Assembly: GCF_036324365.1 (NCBI RefSeq)
Contig: NZ_CP137080.1
Location: forward strand, 1,426,001-1,490,000
Source of the DNA: Microbacterium limosum
GTDB lineage: Bacteria > Actinomycetota > Actinomycetes > Actinomycetales > Microbacteriaceae
Direction of reading: 5' to 3'
Length of the DNA: 64,000 bases
The notes beneath the pieces were generated by a model, which was not told where the DNA came from, did no database searches, and saw only the letters and a program-made list of their open reading frames with translations. Below are positions 1 through 8,900 of this stretch, in pieces (position 1 is the first letter of the stretch; every line of letters starts with the position of its first letter). A program made the translations under genes and the position numbers.

Positions 1-1
1 G

Positions 2-157
2 TGGCAGGTCCGGTGGCGCAACCCGCGCATCCACGCGGCGGATCGCCGCAAGATCTGGCTGGCGTGCCCCGATCATGTCGACTACCTGCGCGACTACCTC
101 GCGGCGCGCGACTTCCCGGTCGAGGTCGCGCCCTTCGTGCCGGGGACGAGCTCATGA
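2..157 (+). CDS. C-terminal part of a small conserved actinobacterial protein
   Basis: Only the last 51 codons are present; the start lies left of the window. The fragment has a WRNPRIH segment, an LACPDHVDYLRDYL segment and an acidic/hydrophobic end. It resembles short actinobacterial proteins of about 60-80 residues that often sit directly upstream of SURF1 and are frequently mis-annotated as acetone carboxylase. One cysteine and two histidines are visible in the fragment, but no domain can be assigned. Its TGA overlaps the ATG of the SURF1 gene (ATGA), so the two are probably translated together. Function unknown. Confidence 0.6.
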   Translation, partial: WQVRWRNPRIHAADRRKIWLACPDHVDYLRDYLAARDFPVEVAPFVPGTSS

Positions 158-1005
158 CCTCGCGCGGCGTCAGCATGCAGCGGCTTCCGACGGCCGGCCG
201 ATGGAGCATCTACATCGCTCTCGCCGTCGCCTTCGCGATCGCGTGCGCCTTCCTCGCCGTGTGGCAGTTCGACCGCAACGAGGAGCGCGCCGGCGAGCTG
301 GCCCTCGTCGCCGCCAACTACGACGCCGAGGTCGTTCCGGTGGGCGAGCTGCTGACCGGGACCGACGACTTCGCGCCGGGCGACGAGTGGCGACCGGTGC
401 TCCTCCGCGGCGAGTACATGGCCGACGATCAGGTCTACGTGCGCAACCGGCCCCACGGCGGGACGAGCGCCTTCGAGGTGCTGACGCCGTTCCTCGCCGA
501 CGACGGCAGGATCTTCGTGATCGACCGGGGGTGGGTGCGTCCCGCCGAAGAGGGCTCCGGCCCGTCGGCCGCACCTCCACCGCCCGAGGGGACGGTGGAG
601 GTCATCGTGCGGCTGCGGCCCGGCGAGGCCCTGCCCGCGTCCGGGCGCGGCGCGCCGGAGGGACAGGTCCCGACCATCAACCTGCCGCTCATCGCGGAAC
701 GGACGGGCGACGCGACGGTGGTCTCCTCCTACGGGATGCTGGTGTCGGAGGAGCCCGCGACAGCGGCTCGGCCGACCGCGATCGCGGCGCCCACGGAGGA
801 CCCCGGGCCCCACCTGTCGTACGCGATCCAGTGGATCCTCTTCGCGGTAATGGGATTCGTCTTCATCGCCTACGTCATCCGCACCGAAATCGCCCACCGC
901 CGCGAAAGCGCGTCCGATTCGCGCGAGCTGCCCGCTCCCTCCCGTCGCGACCGTGACATGGAGGACGAAGACGCACTGCTGGATGCCGCATCCTCCGCGC
1001 GCTGA
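154..1005 (+). CDS. SURF1 family cytochrome c oxidase assembly protein
   Basis: A 283-residue inner-membrane protein with the SURF1 layout. There is one transmembrane helix near residues 19-39, a large external domain with the family segments WRPVLLRGEY and VIDRGWV, and a second helix near residues 222-242 followed by a charged cytoplasmic tail. SURF1 proteins assist insertion of heme a into subunit I of aa3-type oxidases. That fits the heme A synthase and heme O synthase genes encoded about 8-10 kb away. The ATG at 154 overlaps the preceding stop; an in-frame ATG at 175 is an alternative start. The gene converges with the ABC-F gene, with the two stops abutting. Confidence 0.9.
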   Translation: MTSRGVSMQRLPTAGRWSIYIALAVAFAIACAFLAVWQFDRNEERAGELALVAANYDAEVVPVGELLTGTDDFAPGDEWRPVLLRGEYMADDQVYVRNRPHGGTSAFEVLTPFLADDGRIFVIDRGWVRPAEEGSGPSAAPPPPEGTVEVIVRLRPGEALPASGRGAPEGQVPTINLPLIAERTGDATVVSSYGMLVSEEPATAARPTAIAAPTEDPGPHLSYAIQWILFAVMGFVFIAYVIRTEIAHRRESASDSRELPAPSRRDRDMEDEDALLDAASSAR

Positions 1006-2604
1006 TCAGGCCAGCGTGATCAGGTCCGCGTACTCGCGGTTCCAGATGTCCTCGACGCCGTCGGGCAGGATCAGGACACGCTCCGGATTGAGCGCCTCCA
1101 CGGCGCCCTCGTCGTGCGAGACGAGGACCACAGCCCCCTCGTAGTGGGAGAGCGCCCCGAGGATCTCCTCGCGGGAGGCGGGGTCGAGGTTGTTCGTCGG
1201 CTCGTCGAGCAGCAGCATGTTCGCCGAGGAGACCACGAGCGTGGCGAGCGAGAGCCGCGTCTTCTCTCCCCCCGAGAGCACGCCCGCAGGCTTGAGGACG
1301 TCGTCGCCGGTGAAGAGGAACGAGCCGAGGACCTTGCGCGCCTCGGTTGCGGTGATGTCCGGCGCGGCCGACATCATGTTCTCGAGGACGCTGCGGTCCA
1401 CGTCGAGGTTCTCGTGCTCCTGCGCGTAGTAGCCGACCTTGAGCCCGTGACCGGGTTCGAGCCGGCCGGTGTCGGGCTGATCGACCCCCGCGAGGATCCG
1501 CAGCAGCGTCGTCTTGCCCGCGCCGTTGAGGCCGAGCACGACGACCTTGGAGCCGCGATCGATCGCGAGATCGACATCCGTGAAGATCTCGAGCGAGCCG
1601 TACGACTTCGACAGCCCGGACGCCATGAGCGGAGTCTTCCCGCACGGCGCCGGCTTGGGGAACCGCAGCTTGGCTACCCTGTCGTCCTGACGGACGTCGT
1701 CGAGGCCGGACAGCATCTTCTCGGCGCGCGCGACCATCTGGTGGGCCGCCGCGGCCTTCGACGCCTTCGCACCGAAGCGCGCCGCCTGCTGCTGCAGCGC
1801 CGTCGCCTTCTTCTCGACGTTCGCCCGCTCCTTCTTGCGCCGCTCCTCGTCGGCGACGCGCTGACGCAGGTAGTTCTTCCAGTTCATGTTGTAGACGTCG
1901 ATGACCTGGCGGTTCGCGTCGAGGTAGAACACCCGGTTGACGGTCTCGCCGACGAGCTCGACGTCGTGGCTGATCACGATGAGGCCCCCGCGATAGCCGC
2001 GAAGGAACTCCCGCAGCCACACCACGCTGTCGGCGTCGAGGTGGTTGGTGGGCTCGTCCAGGATCATCGTCTGCGCGTCGGAGAACAGGATGCGCGCGAG
2101 CTCGATGCGGCGTCGCTGACCGCCCGACAGAGTGCTCAGCGGCTGATCGAGGATACGGTCCGGCAGCGAGAGGTTGTGAGCGATCGAGGCGGCCTCCGCC
2201 TCCGCGGCGTAGCCGCCCAGCGCCTCGAATCGCTCGGTGAGCTGACCGTAGCGACGCATCGCCTTCTCGGCGACCTCCGGATCGGCGTCCCCCATCGAGA
2301 GCGACGCCTCGTGCATCCCGACGCTGAGGCGGCCGAGACCTCGCGCATCCAGGATCCGCGTGCGCGCCAGGTCCTCCGGGTCGCCCGAACGGGGGTCCTG
2401 GGGCAGGTAGCCGAGCTCTCCTGCGCGATCCACGCGGCCCCCGGAGGGCAGCGCGTCTCCGGCGAGAACCTTCGTCAGGGTCGTCTTGCCCGCGCCGTTG
2501 CGGCCCACGAGACCGATCTTGTCGCCCGGTCCGACCCGGAAGCTCACGTCGGACATCAGCAGGCGGGCACCCACGCGGATCTCGAGGTCGTGCACGGCGA
2601 GCAC
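1006..2604 (-). CDS. ABC-F family ATP-binding protein
   Basis: A soluble protein of 532 residues with two ATPase cassettes and no membrane segments, the layout of ABC-F translation factors that act on the ribosomal E site. The first cassette has Walker A GRNGAGKT (34-41), signature LSGGQ (159-163) and Walker B ILDEPTNHLD. A long Lys/Arg/Ala-rich linker follows (roughly 235-300). The second cassette has GLNGAGKTT, LSGGEKTR and LLLDEPTNNLD. The start is GTG at 2604. It diverges from bioY across a 124-bp region. The subfamily (EttA-like housekeeping factor versus antibiotic-protection type) cannot be settled by eye; its core-genome location favours housekeeping. Confidence 0.9.
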   Translation of the reverse strand: MLAVHDLEIRVGARLLMSDVSFRVGPGDKIGLVGRNGAGKTTLTKVLAGDALPSGGRVDRAGELGYLPQDPRSGDPEDLARTRILDARGLGRLSVGMHEASLSMGDADPEVAEKAMRRYGQLTERFEALGGYAAEAEAASIAHNLSLPDRILDQPLSTLSGGQRRRIELARILFSDAQTMILDEPTNHLDADSVVWLREFLRGYRGGLIVISHDVELVGETVNRVFYLDANRQVIDVYNMNWKNYLRQRVADEERRKKERANVEKKATALQQQAARFGAKASKAAAAHQMVARAEKMLSGLDDVRQDDRVAKLRFPKPAPCGKTPLMASGLSKSYGSLEIFTDVDLAIDRGSKVVVLGLNGAGKTTLLRILAGVDQPDTGRLEPGHGLKVGYYAQEHENLDVDRSVLENMMSAAPDITATEARKVLGSFLFTGDDVLKPAGVLSGGEKTRLSLATLVVSSANMLLLDEPTNNLDPASREEILGALSHYEGAVVLVSHDEGAVEALNPERVLILPDGVEDIWNREYADLITLA

Positions 2605-2642
2605 AGCAGATGTCCGTTTCGTCGGTGGGTGGAGTACAAAGG

Positions 2643-2671
2643 GTGGCAGATAGCCAGCCCCCTAGTATAAA
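2643..2671 (+). promoter_or_regulatory. candidate bioY promoter
   Basis: A GTGGCA -35-like hexamer at 2643-2648 is followed by a 17-bp spacer and a TATAAA -10 hexamer at 2666-2671, about 58 bp before the bioY ATG. The A+T-rich -10 stands out in this very GC-rich sequence. On the opposite strand the same bases give TATACT (2664-2669), which could serve the divergent ABC-F gene. The assignment is by inspection only. Confidence 0.45.
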
Positions 2672-2728
2672 ACGCGAGTCGCCCCCGCGACGCCGCCCCA
2701 CCCCGTCTCGCCCCGTCGAAGGAGCTCC

Positions 2729-3358
2729 ATGTCGTCGCTCGCCGCACAGCCCTCCCGCCGCGTCCTCGCCGATCTGATCACGCGCCCTGCCACTCGCAGC
2801 CGCGCCGTCGCCGTGGATGTGGGGCTCGTCGTCGCCGGCGCCGCGCTCGTGGCGCTCCTGGCGAAGGTCGCCGTGCCGATGTGGCCGGTCCCCATCACGG
2901 GGCAGACCCTCGGCGTCATCCTCGTCGGCGCGGCGCTCGGCTCCCGCCGCGGCGCCGCCGCGCTCACGACCTACATGCTTGCGGGGCTCGCCGGGGCGCC
3001 CGTGTTCGCCACCGCCCTCGCCGGCCCCGCCTACGTCCTCTCGCCGTCCTTCGGGTTCATCGTCGGCTTCATCCCCGCCGCGTTCGTCGCGGGCTGGGTC
3101 GCCGAGCGGGCCTGGGATCGCCGCCCCGCCCTCGCGTTCCTCGGGTTCCTGGGGGCCAGCGTCATCCCCTTCCTCGTCGGCGTCCCCTACATGGCGCTCA
3201 TCCTTGCCACCGTCGTCGGTGCGGAAGTCACGCTCGGATCGGTCCTCGCCGCGGGAGTCACGCCGTTCATCGTGGGCGGCATCGTGAAGGCCGCCGCCGC
3301 CGCCCTGCTCATCCCGCTCGCATGGCGCGGAGTCGGCGCCCTCGACGCCCGCAAGTGA
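2729..3358 (+). CDS. bioY: biotin ECF transporter S component BioY
   Basis: A 209-residue, highly hydrophobic protein with about six membrane segments. It carries BioY family features such as the MWPVPITGQTLGV segment in the first third and the GRRGAAALTTYMLAGLAGAPVF-like region after it. BioY is the biotin-binding S component of ECF transporters and acts in the cytoplasmic membrane. No bioM or bioN energising subunits lie beside it, so it either works alone or shares an ATPase module encoded elsewhere. A good ribosome-binding site (AAGGAG) precedes the ATG by 5-6 bases. Confidence 0.9.
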   Translation: MSSLAAQPSRRVLADLITRPATRSRAVAVDVGLVVAGAALVALLAKVAVPMWPVPITGQTLGVILVGAALGSRRGAAALTTYMLAGLAGAPVFATALAGPAYVLSPSFGFIVGFIPAAFVAGWVAERAWDRRPALAFLGFLGASVIPFLVGVPYMALILATVVGAEVTLGSVLAAGVTPFIVGGIVKAAAAALLIPLAWRGVGALDARK

Positions 3359-3365
3359 CGCGCGG

Positions 3366-4526
3366 TTAGGCGTCGACGAGAGCGCCGATACGCTCGACCG
3401 CCTCGGTGAGCACCTCGGGTGAGCACCCGATGTTGAAGCGCACGTGTCCGCGGCCCTCGTCGCCGAAGGCCGGTCCGTAGTGGAGCGCTACCCGCGCCTC
3501 GCGCAGGATCCGGGTGGACGGGTTGTCCCCCCAGCCCAGTCCGCCCAGATCGACCCAGGCCAGGAATCCCGCATCGGGCATCCGGTACCGGGCGCCCGGT
3601 ACGTGCCGCGAGAGCAGATCTGCGAGCAGGCGCCGGTTCTCGTCGATGGCGGCCAGAGCGGAGTCCAGCCACGCGTCGCTCTCAGGGGCGAAGGACGCGA
3701 CGGCGGCCATGGCACCGAAGAGGCCGGTGCGCCACTCCACCTCTGCGGGGAGCGATCGAAGGACACGCGCGTGCTGGTCGTCCCCCGCGATCATGAGGGC
3801 GCACTTGAGCCCCGCCAGATTGAACGCCTTGCTGGCGCTGGTCACGGCGAATCCCACCCGCGCGGCCGTCGGGGAGGCGGCGAGGAAGGGCGTGAAACCC
3901 GTTCCGGGGTAGGCCAGCGGCGCGTGGATCTCGTCGCTGATGACGGTGGCGCCGAAGCGATCCGCTGCCTCGGCGATCTTTGCCAGAGCCTCGCGGCCGT
4001 GCACCGTGCCGGTCGGATTGTGCGGGTTGCACAGCAGAATCGCTCGCGCGCCACCAGCGAGGGCGGCCTCGATGCCTGCCACGTCAAGCTCGTGACCGGA
4101 CGGACCGGCGCTCAGGGGCACGCGCTCGACGACTCCGCCCGCCTCGGGAACGGCGTCGTAGAAGGGCGGATACACGGGTGGGGTCACGACCACGCGGTCG
4201 CCGGGCTCGATGACCCGCCGCAGCAGTTCCACGACGCCCATGATCACGTCGCCGGTCGTGCGGATCCGGTCGGGGCGCGGCGCCCATCCGAAGCGGCGCC
4301 CGGCGAACGCGACATACGCGTCGCGCACACCGGGGTCGGGCGGCGTGTATCCGGTGTCCCCCAGCGTCACCGCGCGCGCGAGCCGGTCGGTGATGGCCGG
4401 CGCGAGCGGGAAGTCCGTCTCCGCGACGAAGAGCGGCAGCACGTCTGCGGGATACGTCCGCCACTTCGTGCTCGAGCGTTCGCGGAGCTGTTCGAGGGGA
4501 AGGGCCTTCAGCGGGGTGACACGCAC
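3366..4526 (-). CDS. MalY/PatB-type PLP-dependent aminotransferase or C-S lyase
   Basis: A 386-residue fold-type I PLP enzyme. Family marks are the N-terminal STKWRTYPADVLPLFVAETDFP, the NPHNPTG motif, VISDEIHAPL, and the PLP lysine in SASKAFNLAG. MalY/PatB proteins cleave C-S bonds (cystathionine beta-lyase, releasing homocysteine, pyruvate and ammonia) or act as aminotransferases. The start is GTG at 4526. It is the last gene in a run of same-strand genes below the suf operon, 45 bp after the sufT-like gene, so co-transcription is possible. A role in supplying sulfur would be inference only; a conventional methionine-pathway role is equally compatible. Confidence 0.85.
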   Translation of the reverse strand: MRVTPLKALPLEQLRERSSTKWRTYPADVLPLFVAETDFPLAPAITDRLARAVTLGDTGYTPPDPGVRDAYVAFAGRRFGWAPRPDRIRTTGDVIMGVVELLRRVIEPGDRVVVTPPVYPPFYDAVPEAGGVVERVPLSAGPSGHELDVAGIEAALAGGARAILLCNPHNPTGTVHGREALAKIAEAADRFGATVISDEIHAPLAYPGTGFTPFLAASPTAARVGFAVTSASKAFNLAGLKCALMIAGDDQHARVLRSLPAEVEWRTGLFGAMAAVASFAPESDAWLDSALAAIDENRRLLADLLSRHVPGARYRMPDAGFLAWVDLGGLGWGDNPSTRILREARVALHYGPAFGDEGRGHVRFNIGCSPEVLTEAVERIGALVDA

Positions 4527-4571
4527 GCCATCGAGCCTACCGACCGGCTCTCGCGCGATGCGCGACGAGCG

Positions 4572-4901
4572 TCAGATCGCGAAACCGAGCGCCCTCATCA
4601 TGTCGCGCCCGTCGTCGGTGATCCGCTCGGGGCCCCACGGCGGCATCCACACCCAGTTGATGCGGAACCGGTCCACGACGTCGTCGAGCGCCTGCGCGGT
4701 CTGCTCCTCGAGCACGTCGGTGAGCGGGCACCCCGCGCTGGTCAGGGTCATGTGGATGACGAGGGCGTCGTTCTCGTCATCCCAGGCGAGGTCGTAGATC
4801 AGACCGAGGTCGACGACATTGATCCCGAGTTCCGGGTCCATGACGTCCTTGAGGGCCTCGGTGACCTCGTCGAACTTCTCCGGAGTGAGCGTCGCGGTCA
4901 T
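4572..4901 (-). CDS. metal-sulfur cluster assembly factor, SufT/DUF59-like
   Basis: A 109-residue protein of the MIP18/DUF59 family with DPELGINVVDLGLIYD near the N-terminus, the conserved cysteine in TSAGCPLT, and the PPWGPERIT motif near the C-terminus. Members help mature or transfer Fe-S clusters and are the usual last gene of actinobacterial suf operons. It starts 10 bp after the sufC stop, so it is clearly part of the operon. The cysteine and the DPE motif, expected for function, are both present. Confidence 0.9.
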   Translation of the reverse strand: MTATLTPEKFDEVTEALKDVMDPELGINVVDLGLIYDLAWDDENDALVIHMTLTSAGCPLTDVLEEQTAQALDDVVDRFRINWVWMPPWGPERITDDGRDMMRALGFAI

Positions 4902-4911
4902 AGAAGAGACC

Positions 4912-5682
4912 TTACGCCTCGGCGCCGGAGGCCGGCTCGAGGAATCGGTCGTAGCCTTCGTCCTCGAGGCGCTCGGCGAGCTCGGGGCCGCCTTCCTCGA
5001 CGATGCGGCCCGCGACCATGACGTGCACGAAGTCCGGGTGGATGTAGCGCAGGATGCGGGTGTAGTGCGTGATCAGCAGCACCCCGAGTCCGGTGTGCTC
5101 CTTCGCGCGGTTCACGCCCTCCGAGACGATCTTGAGCGCGTCGACGTCGAGGCCGGAGTCGGTCTCGTCGAGCACGGCGATCTGCGGCTTGAGGAGCTCT
5201 AGCTGGAGGATCTCGTGCCGCTTCTTCTCTCCGCCGGAGAAGCCTTCGTTGACGTTGCGCTCCGCGAACTTCGGGTCCATGCGCAGGTTCTTCATGGAGC
5301 CCTTGACGTCCTTGATCCAGGTGCGGATGCCGGGCGCCTCGCCGTCGATGGCCGTTTTCGCCGTGCGGAGGAAGTTGCTCACCGTGACCCCGGGAATCTC
5401 CACGGGGTACTGCATGGCCAGGAAGAGGCCCGCGCGGGCCCGCTCGTCCACGCTCATCGCGAGCACGTCCTCGCCGTCGAGGGTGATCGAGCCCTGCGTG
5501 ACGGTGTACTTCGGGTGTCCCGCGATCGTGTAAGCGAGAGTCGACTTTCCGGAGCCGTTGGGCCCCATGATGGCGTGGGTCTCACCCTTGCGCAGGGTGA
5601 GGGTGACGCCGTTCAGGATGGGCGTCTCGCCCGCCTCCGTCTCGACGGTGACGTGCAGGTCGCGGATTTCAAGGACAGACAT
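4912..5682 (-). CDS. sufC: Fe-S cluster assembly ATPase SufC
   Basis: A 256-residue ABC-type ATPase with Walker A GPNGSGKST, signature FSGGEKKR and Walker B IAVLDETDSGLD, the exact SufC form. SufC binds SufB and SufD in the cytoplasm, and its ATP cycle drives cluster assembly on the SufBCD scaffold. Length is normal for the family. The gene lies 23 bp after the Rieske gene within the sufB-sufD-Rieske-sufC-sufT-like run. No sufS or sufU follows, which is the usual position in other actinobacteria. Confidence 0.96.
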   Translation of the reverse strand: MSVLEIRDLHVTVETEAGETPILNGVTLTLRKGETHAIMGPNGSGKSTLAYTIAGHPKYTVTQGSITLDGEDVLAMSVDERARAGLFLAMQYPVEIPGVTVSNFLRTAKTAIDGEAPGIRTWIKDVKGSMKNLRMDPKFAERNVNEGFSGGEKKRHEILQLELLKPQIAVLDETDSGLDVDALKIVSEGVNRAKEHTGLGVLLITHYTRILRYIHPDFVHVMVAGRIVEEGGPELAERLEDEGYDRFLEPASGAEA

Positions 5683-5705
5683 GGGGGTTCCTTCGATGGG
5701 GCCGG

Positions 5706-6032
5706 TCAGACGGCCACGGTTGCGTCGGGGTCGATGAGCACGTCGTCGCCGGAGATCTCGACGACGTAGACGGGGACGGGCTCATAGGCGGGAAGGTTCA
5801 GGGGCTTGCCCGTGCGGAGGGAGAACGCGGATCCGTGCGCCCAGCATTCGAGGGTCTCCCCCTCGACGAAGCCGTCGGAGAGCGAGATGTCGCCGTGGGT
5901 GCAGGTGTCGCCGATGGCGTGGACGACGCCCTCGGCATCCAGCACGACCGCGATCGGCTTGCCGCCGACCTCGACGCGCTTCGCCGTGTCCTGCTCCAGT
6001 TCGCTCAGCGCGCACGCGCGCTCGAGGCTCAC
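5706..6032 (-). CDS. Rieske [2Fe-2S] ferredoxin-like protein in the suf operon
   Basis: A 108-residue small Rieske protein of the non-heme iron oxygenase ferredoxin type. The cluster ligands are visible as CTH (Cys44, His46) and CWAH (Cys63, His66). The start is the GTG at 6032, which overlaps the sufD stop (GTGA) and gives the normal length; longer upstream readings run into sufD. Its position between sufD and sufC implies a role tied to Fe-S assembly, perhaps electron delivery or a cluster acceptor, but no partner oxygenase is nearby. The fold call is firm; the role is inferred from position. Confidence 0.88.
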   Translation of the reverse strand: MSLERACALSELEQDTAKRVEVGGKPIAVVLDAEGVVHAIGDTCTHGDISLSDGFVEGETLECWAHGSAFSLRTGKPLNLPAYEPVPVYVVEISGDDVLIDPDATVAV

Positions 6033-7231
6033 TCGGCGGCTCCCTGAGCCAGCTCCGCCTCGATGAGCGAGCTGAGCTCCTCCTGCAGCGAGCCGATGCC
6101 GATCTTCTGAACGATCTCCGTCAGGAAGCCGAGCACGACGAGGCGCCGCGCCTCGTCCTCGCGGATGCCGCGGGCCTGCAGATAGAACAGCTGCTCGTCG
6201 TCGAAGCGACCGGTGGCGGACGCGTGGCCGGCCCCTTCGATCGCGCCGGTCTCGATCTCGAGGTTCGGAATGGAGTCCGCCCGGGCGCCCTCGGTGAGCA
6301 CGAGGTTGCGGTTGGCCTCGTAGGAGTCGGTCCCCTCGGCGTCCGGGCCGATGAGAACGTCGCCGATCCACACCGTCCGCGCCCCCGATCCCTGCAGGGC
6401 CGCCTTGTAGAGGACGTCTCCCCGCGTGTGCGGACCCTTGTGATGCAGGTACACCTGGCTCTCGAGGTGCTGCGGCGCGTCGGCGAAGGCGAGGCCGTAC
6501 AGCTCGCCCTGTGATCCCGCGCCGGCGAGCTCGATGGACGGGTTCACGCGCACGAGCCCGCCGCCGAAGCTGACCACCGTGTGACGCAGCGTGCCGTCGC
6601 GCTCGACGCGCGCCTGGTGGGCGGCGGCGTGGACCGCGTCGTCGTCCCACTGCTGCACCGAGACGACCTCGAGCGAGGCCCCCGGACGCACGATGATCTC
6701 AACGTTCTGGGCGAACCGAGCGGCACCGGTGTGGCGCAGCACGACAGTGGCCCGCGAGTGCGGCCGGGCCTCGATGACGACGTGCGCGTGGGCGAGCAGC
6801 TCCGCGCCCGCGCCCGGGAAGGTGACGACGACGGGTTCGTCGAGCTCGGCCTCGTCGGGGACGGCGAGGTACAGAGCCTCGGCGCTGCGCTTCCAGGCGA
6901 TGGCCGCGGGAAGATCCTCGGGCTCGAAGACCTCGCCGCGCGGTGCCTCGCCGATCTCGAGCGACGCCGCAGCCAGCGGTCCGCTCACCTCGATCGAGAC
7001 GGCACCGGCGTCGCCGGGCACGTCCTGCAGCAGCGGAGCGATGCGCGCGAGCGGCGTGTGCTTCCAGTCGACCTCTCGGCCGGTGGGCTCGCCGAAGGCC
7101 GCCGGGTCGTAGGAGCGCATTCGGGCGGAGCGGGTCTGAACGGGAACGACGGACGTAGACGTCTGGCCCCATCCTCCGTCGGTGTGCGCCTGGCTTCCCG
7201 GCGCGGGGCGGGGGGTGGTTGTGGTCGTCAT
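6029..7231 (-). CDS. sufD: Fe-S cluster assembly protein SufD
   Basis: A 400-residue SufD of normal length. It has a variable Thr/Pro/Gly-rich N-terminus, then SufD features including RNLVLTEGARADSIPNLEIE and the C-terminal LFYLQARGIREDEARRLV, the counterpart of the SufB sequence [14 protein letters not shown]. SufD pairs with SufB to form the scaffold that SufC energises. The ATG at 7231 directly follows the sufB stop, and its stop overlaps the Rieske start. This packing supports a single transcript from sufB downward. Confidence 0.95.
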   Translation of the reverse strand: MTTTTTPRPAPGSQAHTDGGWGQTSTSVVPVQTRSARMRSYDPAAFGEPTGREVDWKHTPLARIAPLLQDVPGDAGAVSIEVSGPLAAASLEIGEAPRGEVFEPEDLPAAIAWKRSAEALYLAVPDEAELDEPVVVTFPGAGAELLAHAHVVIEARPHSRATVVLRHTGAARFAQNVEIIVRPGASLEVVSVQQWDDDAVHAAAHQARVERDGTLRHTVVSFGGGLVRVNPSIELAGAGSQGELYGLAFADAPQHLESQVYLHHKGPHTRGDVLYKAALQGSGARTVWIGDVLIGPDAEGTDSYEANRNLVLTEGARADSIPNLEIETGAIEGAGHASATGRFDDEQLFYLQARGIREDEARRLVVLGFLTEIVQKIGIGSLQEELSSLIEAELAQGAAE

Positions 7232-8650
7232 CTAGCCGACGGATCCTTCCATGCCCATCTCGATGAGCTTGTTCAGCTCGAGGGCGTATTCCATGGGCAA
7301 CTCGCGCGCGATCGGCTCGATGAAGCCGCGCACGATCATCGCCATTGCTTCGTCTTCGGGGAGTCCGCGGCTCATGAGGTAGAACAGCTGCTCCTCGCTG
7401 ACCTTCGAGACGGTCGCCTCGTGGCCCAGCTGCACGTCATCCACGCGGATGTCGATCGCGGGATAGGTGTCGCTGCGGGAGATCGTGTCGACGAGCAGGG
7501 CGTCGCACCGCACCGTGTTGGCCGAGTGATGCGCCTGCGGCTCGACGCGGACCTCGCCGCGGTAGCCCGCGCGTCCGCCGCCGCGGGCGATCGACTTGGA
7601 GACGATCGACGACTGCGTATAGGGCGCCATGTGGATCATCTTCGCGCCGGCATCCTGGTGCTGGCCCGGACCCGCGAACGCCACCGAGAGCGTCTCGCCC
7701 TTGGCGTGCTCGCCGACGAGGAAGATCGACGGGTACTTCATCGTCACCTTGGAGCCGATGTTGCCGTCGACCCACTCCATCGTCGCGCCCTCATGGGCGA
7801 CCGCGCGCTTCGTGACGAGGTTGTACACGTTGTTCGACCAGTTCTGGATCGTCGTGTACCGGACGCGGGCGTTCTTCTTGACGATGATCTCCACGACGGC
7901 GGAGTGCAGCGAGTCGCTCTTGTAGATGGGAGCGGTGCAACCCTCGATGTAGTGGACGTAGCTGTCCTCGTCGGCGATGATCAGGGTCCGCTCGAACTGA
8001 CCCATGTTCTCGGTGTTGATCCGGAAGTACGCCTGGAGCGGGATCTCGACGTGCACGCCCTTCGGCACGTAGACGAAGGAGCCGCCCGACCACACGGCGG
8101 TGTTCAGCGCCGCGAACTTGTTGTCCCCGGAGGGGATGACGGTGCCGAAGTACTCCTCGAAGAATTCCGGGTGCTCCCGCAGCGCCGTGTCGGTGTCCAT
8201 GAAGATGACGCCCTGCGCCTCGAGATCCTCGCGGATCTGGTGGTAGACCACCTCGGACTCGTACTGCGCCGCCACACCGGCGACGAGTCGCTGGCGCTCG
8301 GCCTCCGGGATGCCCAGGCGCTCGTACGTGTTGCGGATGTCCTCGGGAAGGTCTTCCCAGGTCTGCGCCTGCTTCTCGGTGGAGCGGACGAAGTATTTGA
8401 TGTTCTCGAAGTCGATCGCGGAGAGATCGGCTCCCCACGTCGGCATCGGCTTGCGGCCGAACAGCTGCAGCGCCTTGAGGCGGCGCTGGAGCATCCACTC
8501 GGGTTCGGCCTTCAGCGCCGAGATGTCGCGGACGACGGCCTCGCTGAGGCCCCGTCGCGCGCTCGCCCCGGCGGCGTCGGCGTCGTGCCAGCCGAACTCG
8601 TAGACTCCGAGTCCCTCGAGCTCTGGCCGGTCGATCAGCACTTCAGACAT
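7232..8650 (-). CDS. sufB: Fe-S cluster assembly scaffold SufB
   Basis: A 472-residue SufB, first gene of the operon. Features include [39 protein letters not shown], the EGCTAPIY cysteine region and [14 protein letters not shown]. The ATG at 8650 is preferred because AGGAG lies seven bases upstream; a GTG six bases earlier sits too close to that site. The upstream 250-bp region is shared with ctaA. The ArsR-like repressor gene sufR that precedes sufB in many actinobacteria is not found here, so regulation must come from elsewhere. Confidence 0.96.
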   Translation of the reverse strand: MSEVLIDRPELEGLGVYEFGWHDADAAGASARRGLSEAVVRDISALKAEPEWMLQRRLKALQLFGRKPMPTWGADLSAIDFENIKYFVRSTEKQAQTWEDLPEDIRNTYERLGIPEAERQRLVAGVAAQYESEVVYHQIREDLEAQGVIFMDTDTALREHPEFFEEYFGTVIPSGDNKFAALNTAVWSGGSFVYVPKGVHVEIPLQAYFRINTENMGQFERTLIIADEDSYVHYIEGCTAPIYKSDSLHSAVVEIIVKKNARVRYTTIQNWSNNVYNLVTKRAVAHEGATMEWVDGNIGSKVTMKYPSIFLVGEHAKGETLSVAFAGPGQHQDAGAKMIHMAPYTQSSIVSKSIARGGGRAGYRGEVRVEPQAHHSANTVRCDALLVDTISRSDTYPAIDIRVDDVQLGHEATVSKVSEEQLFYLMSRGLPEDEAMAMIVRGFIEPIARELPMEYALELNKLIEMGMEGSVG

Positions 8651-8900
8651 GGTCACTCTCCTCTAGGCCGCAACGGTGTCATCCGCCCCGGCATTCCTTA
8701 CCGTGCGGTGCACGGGAGGCAATGCCGCTGGTGGGCCCTCTCAGATGCGCAGGTCTTCGCGCCTACACTGTCTACACGTGCGCCTGCGCGTGTGCGCGCG
8801 CATGTCGACTCCAACGATTCTACAGGTACGACCCCTCGTCCCGGGCCGGTCCCGCCCCGGCCCGCCCGGTTGGCGCGAAGGTCGTCCAGGAGGCCCATCC

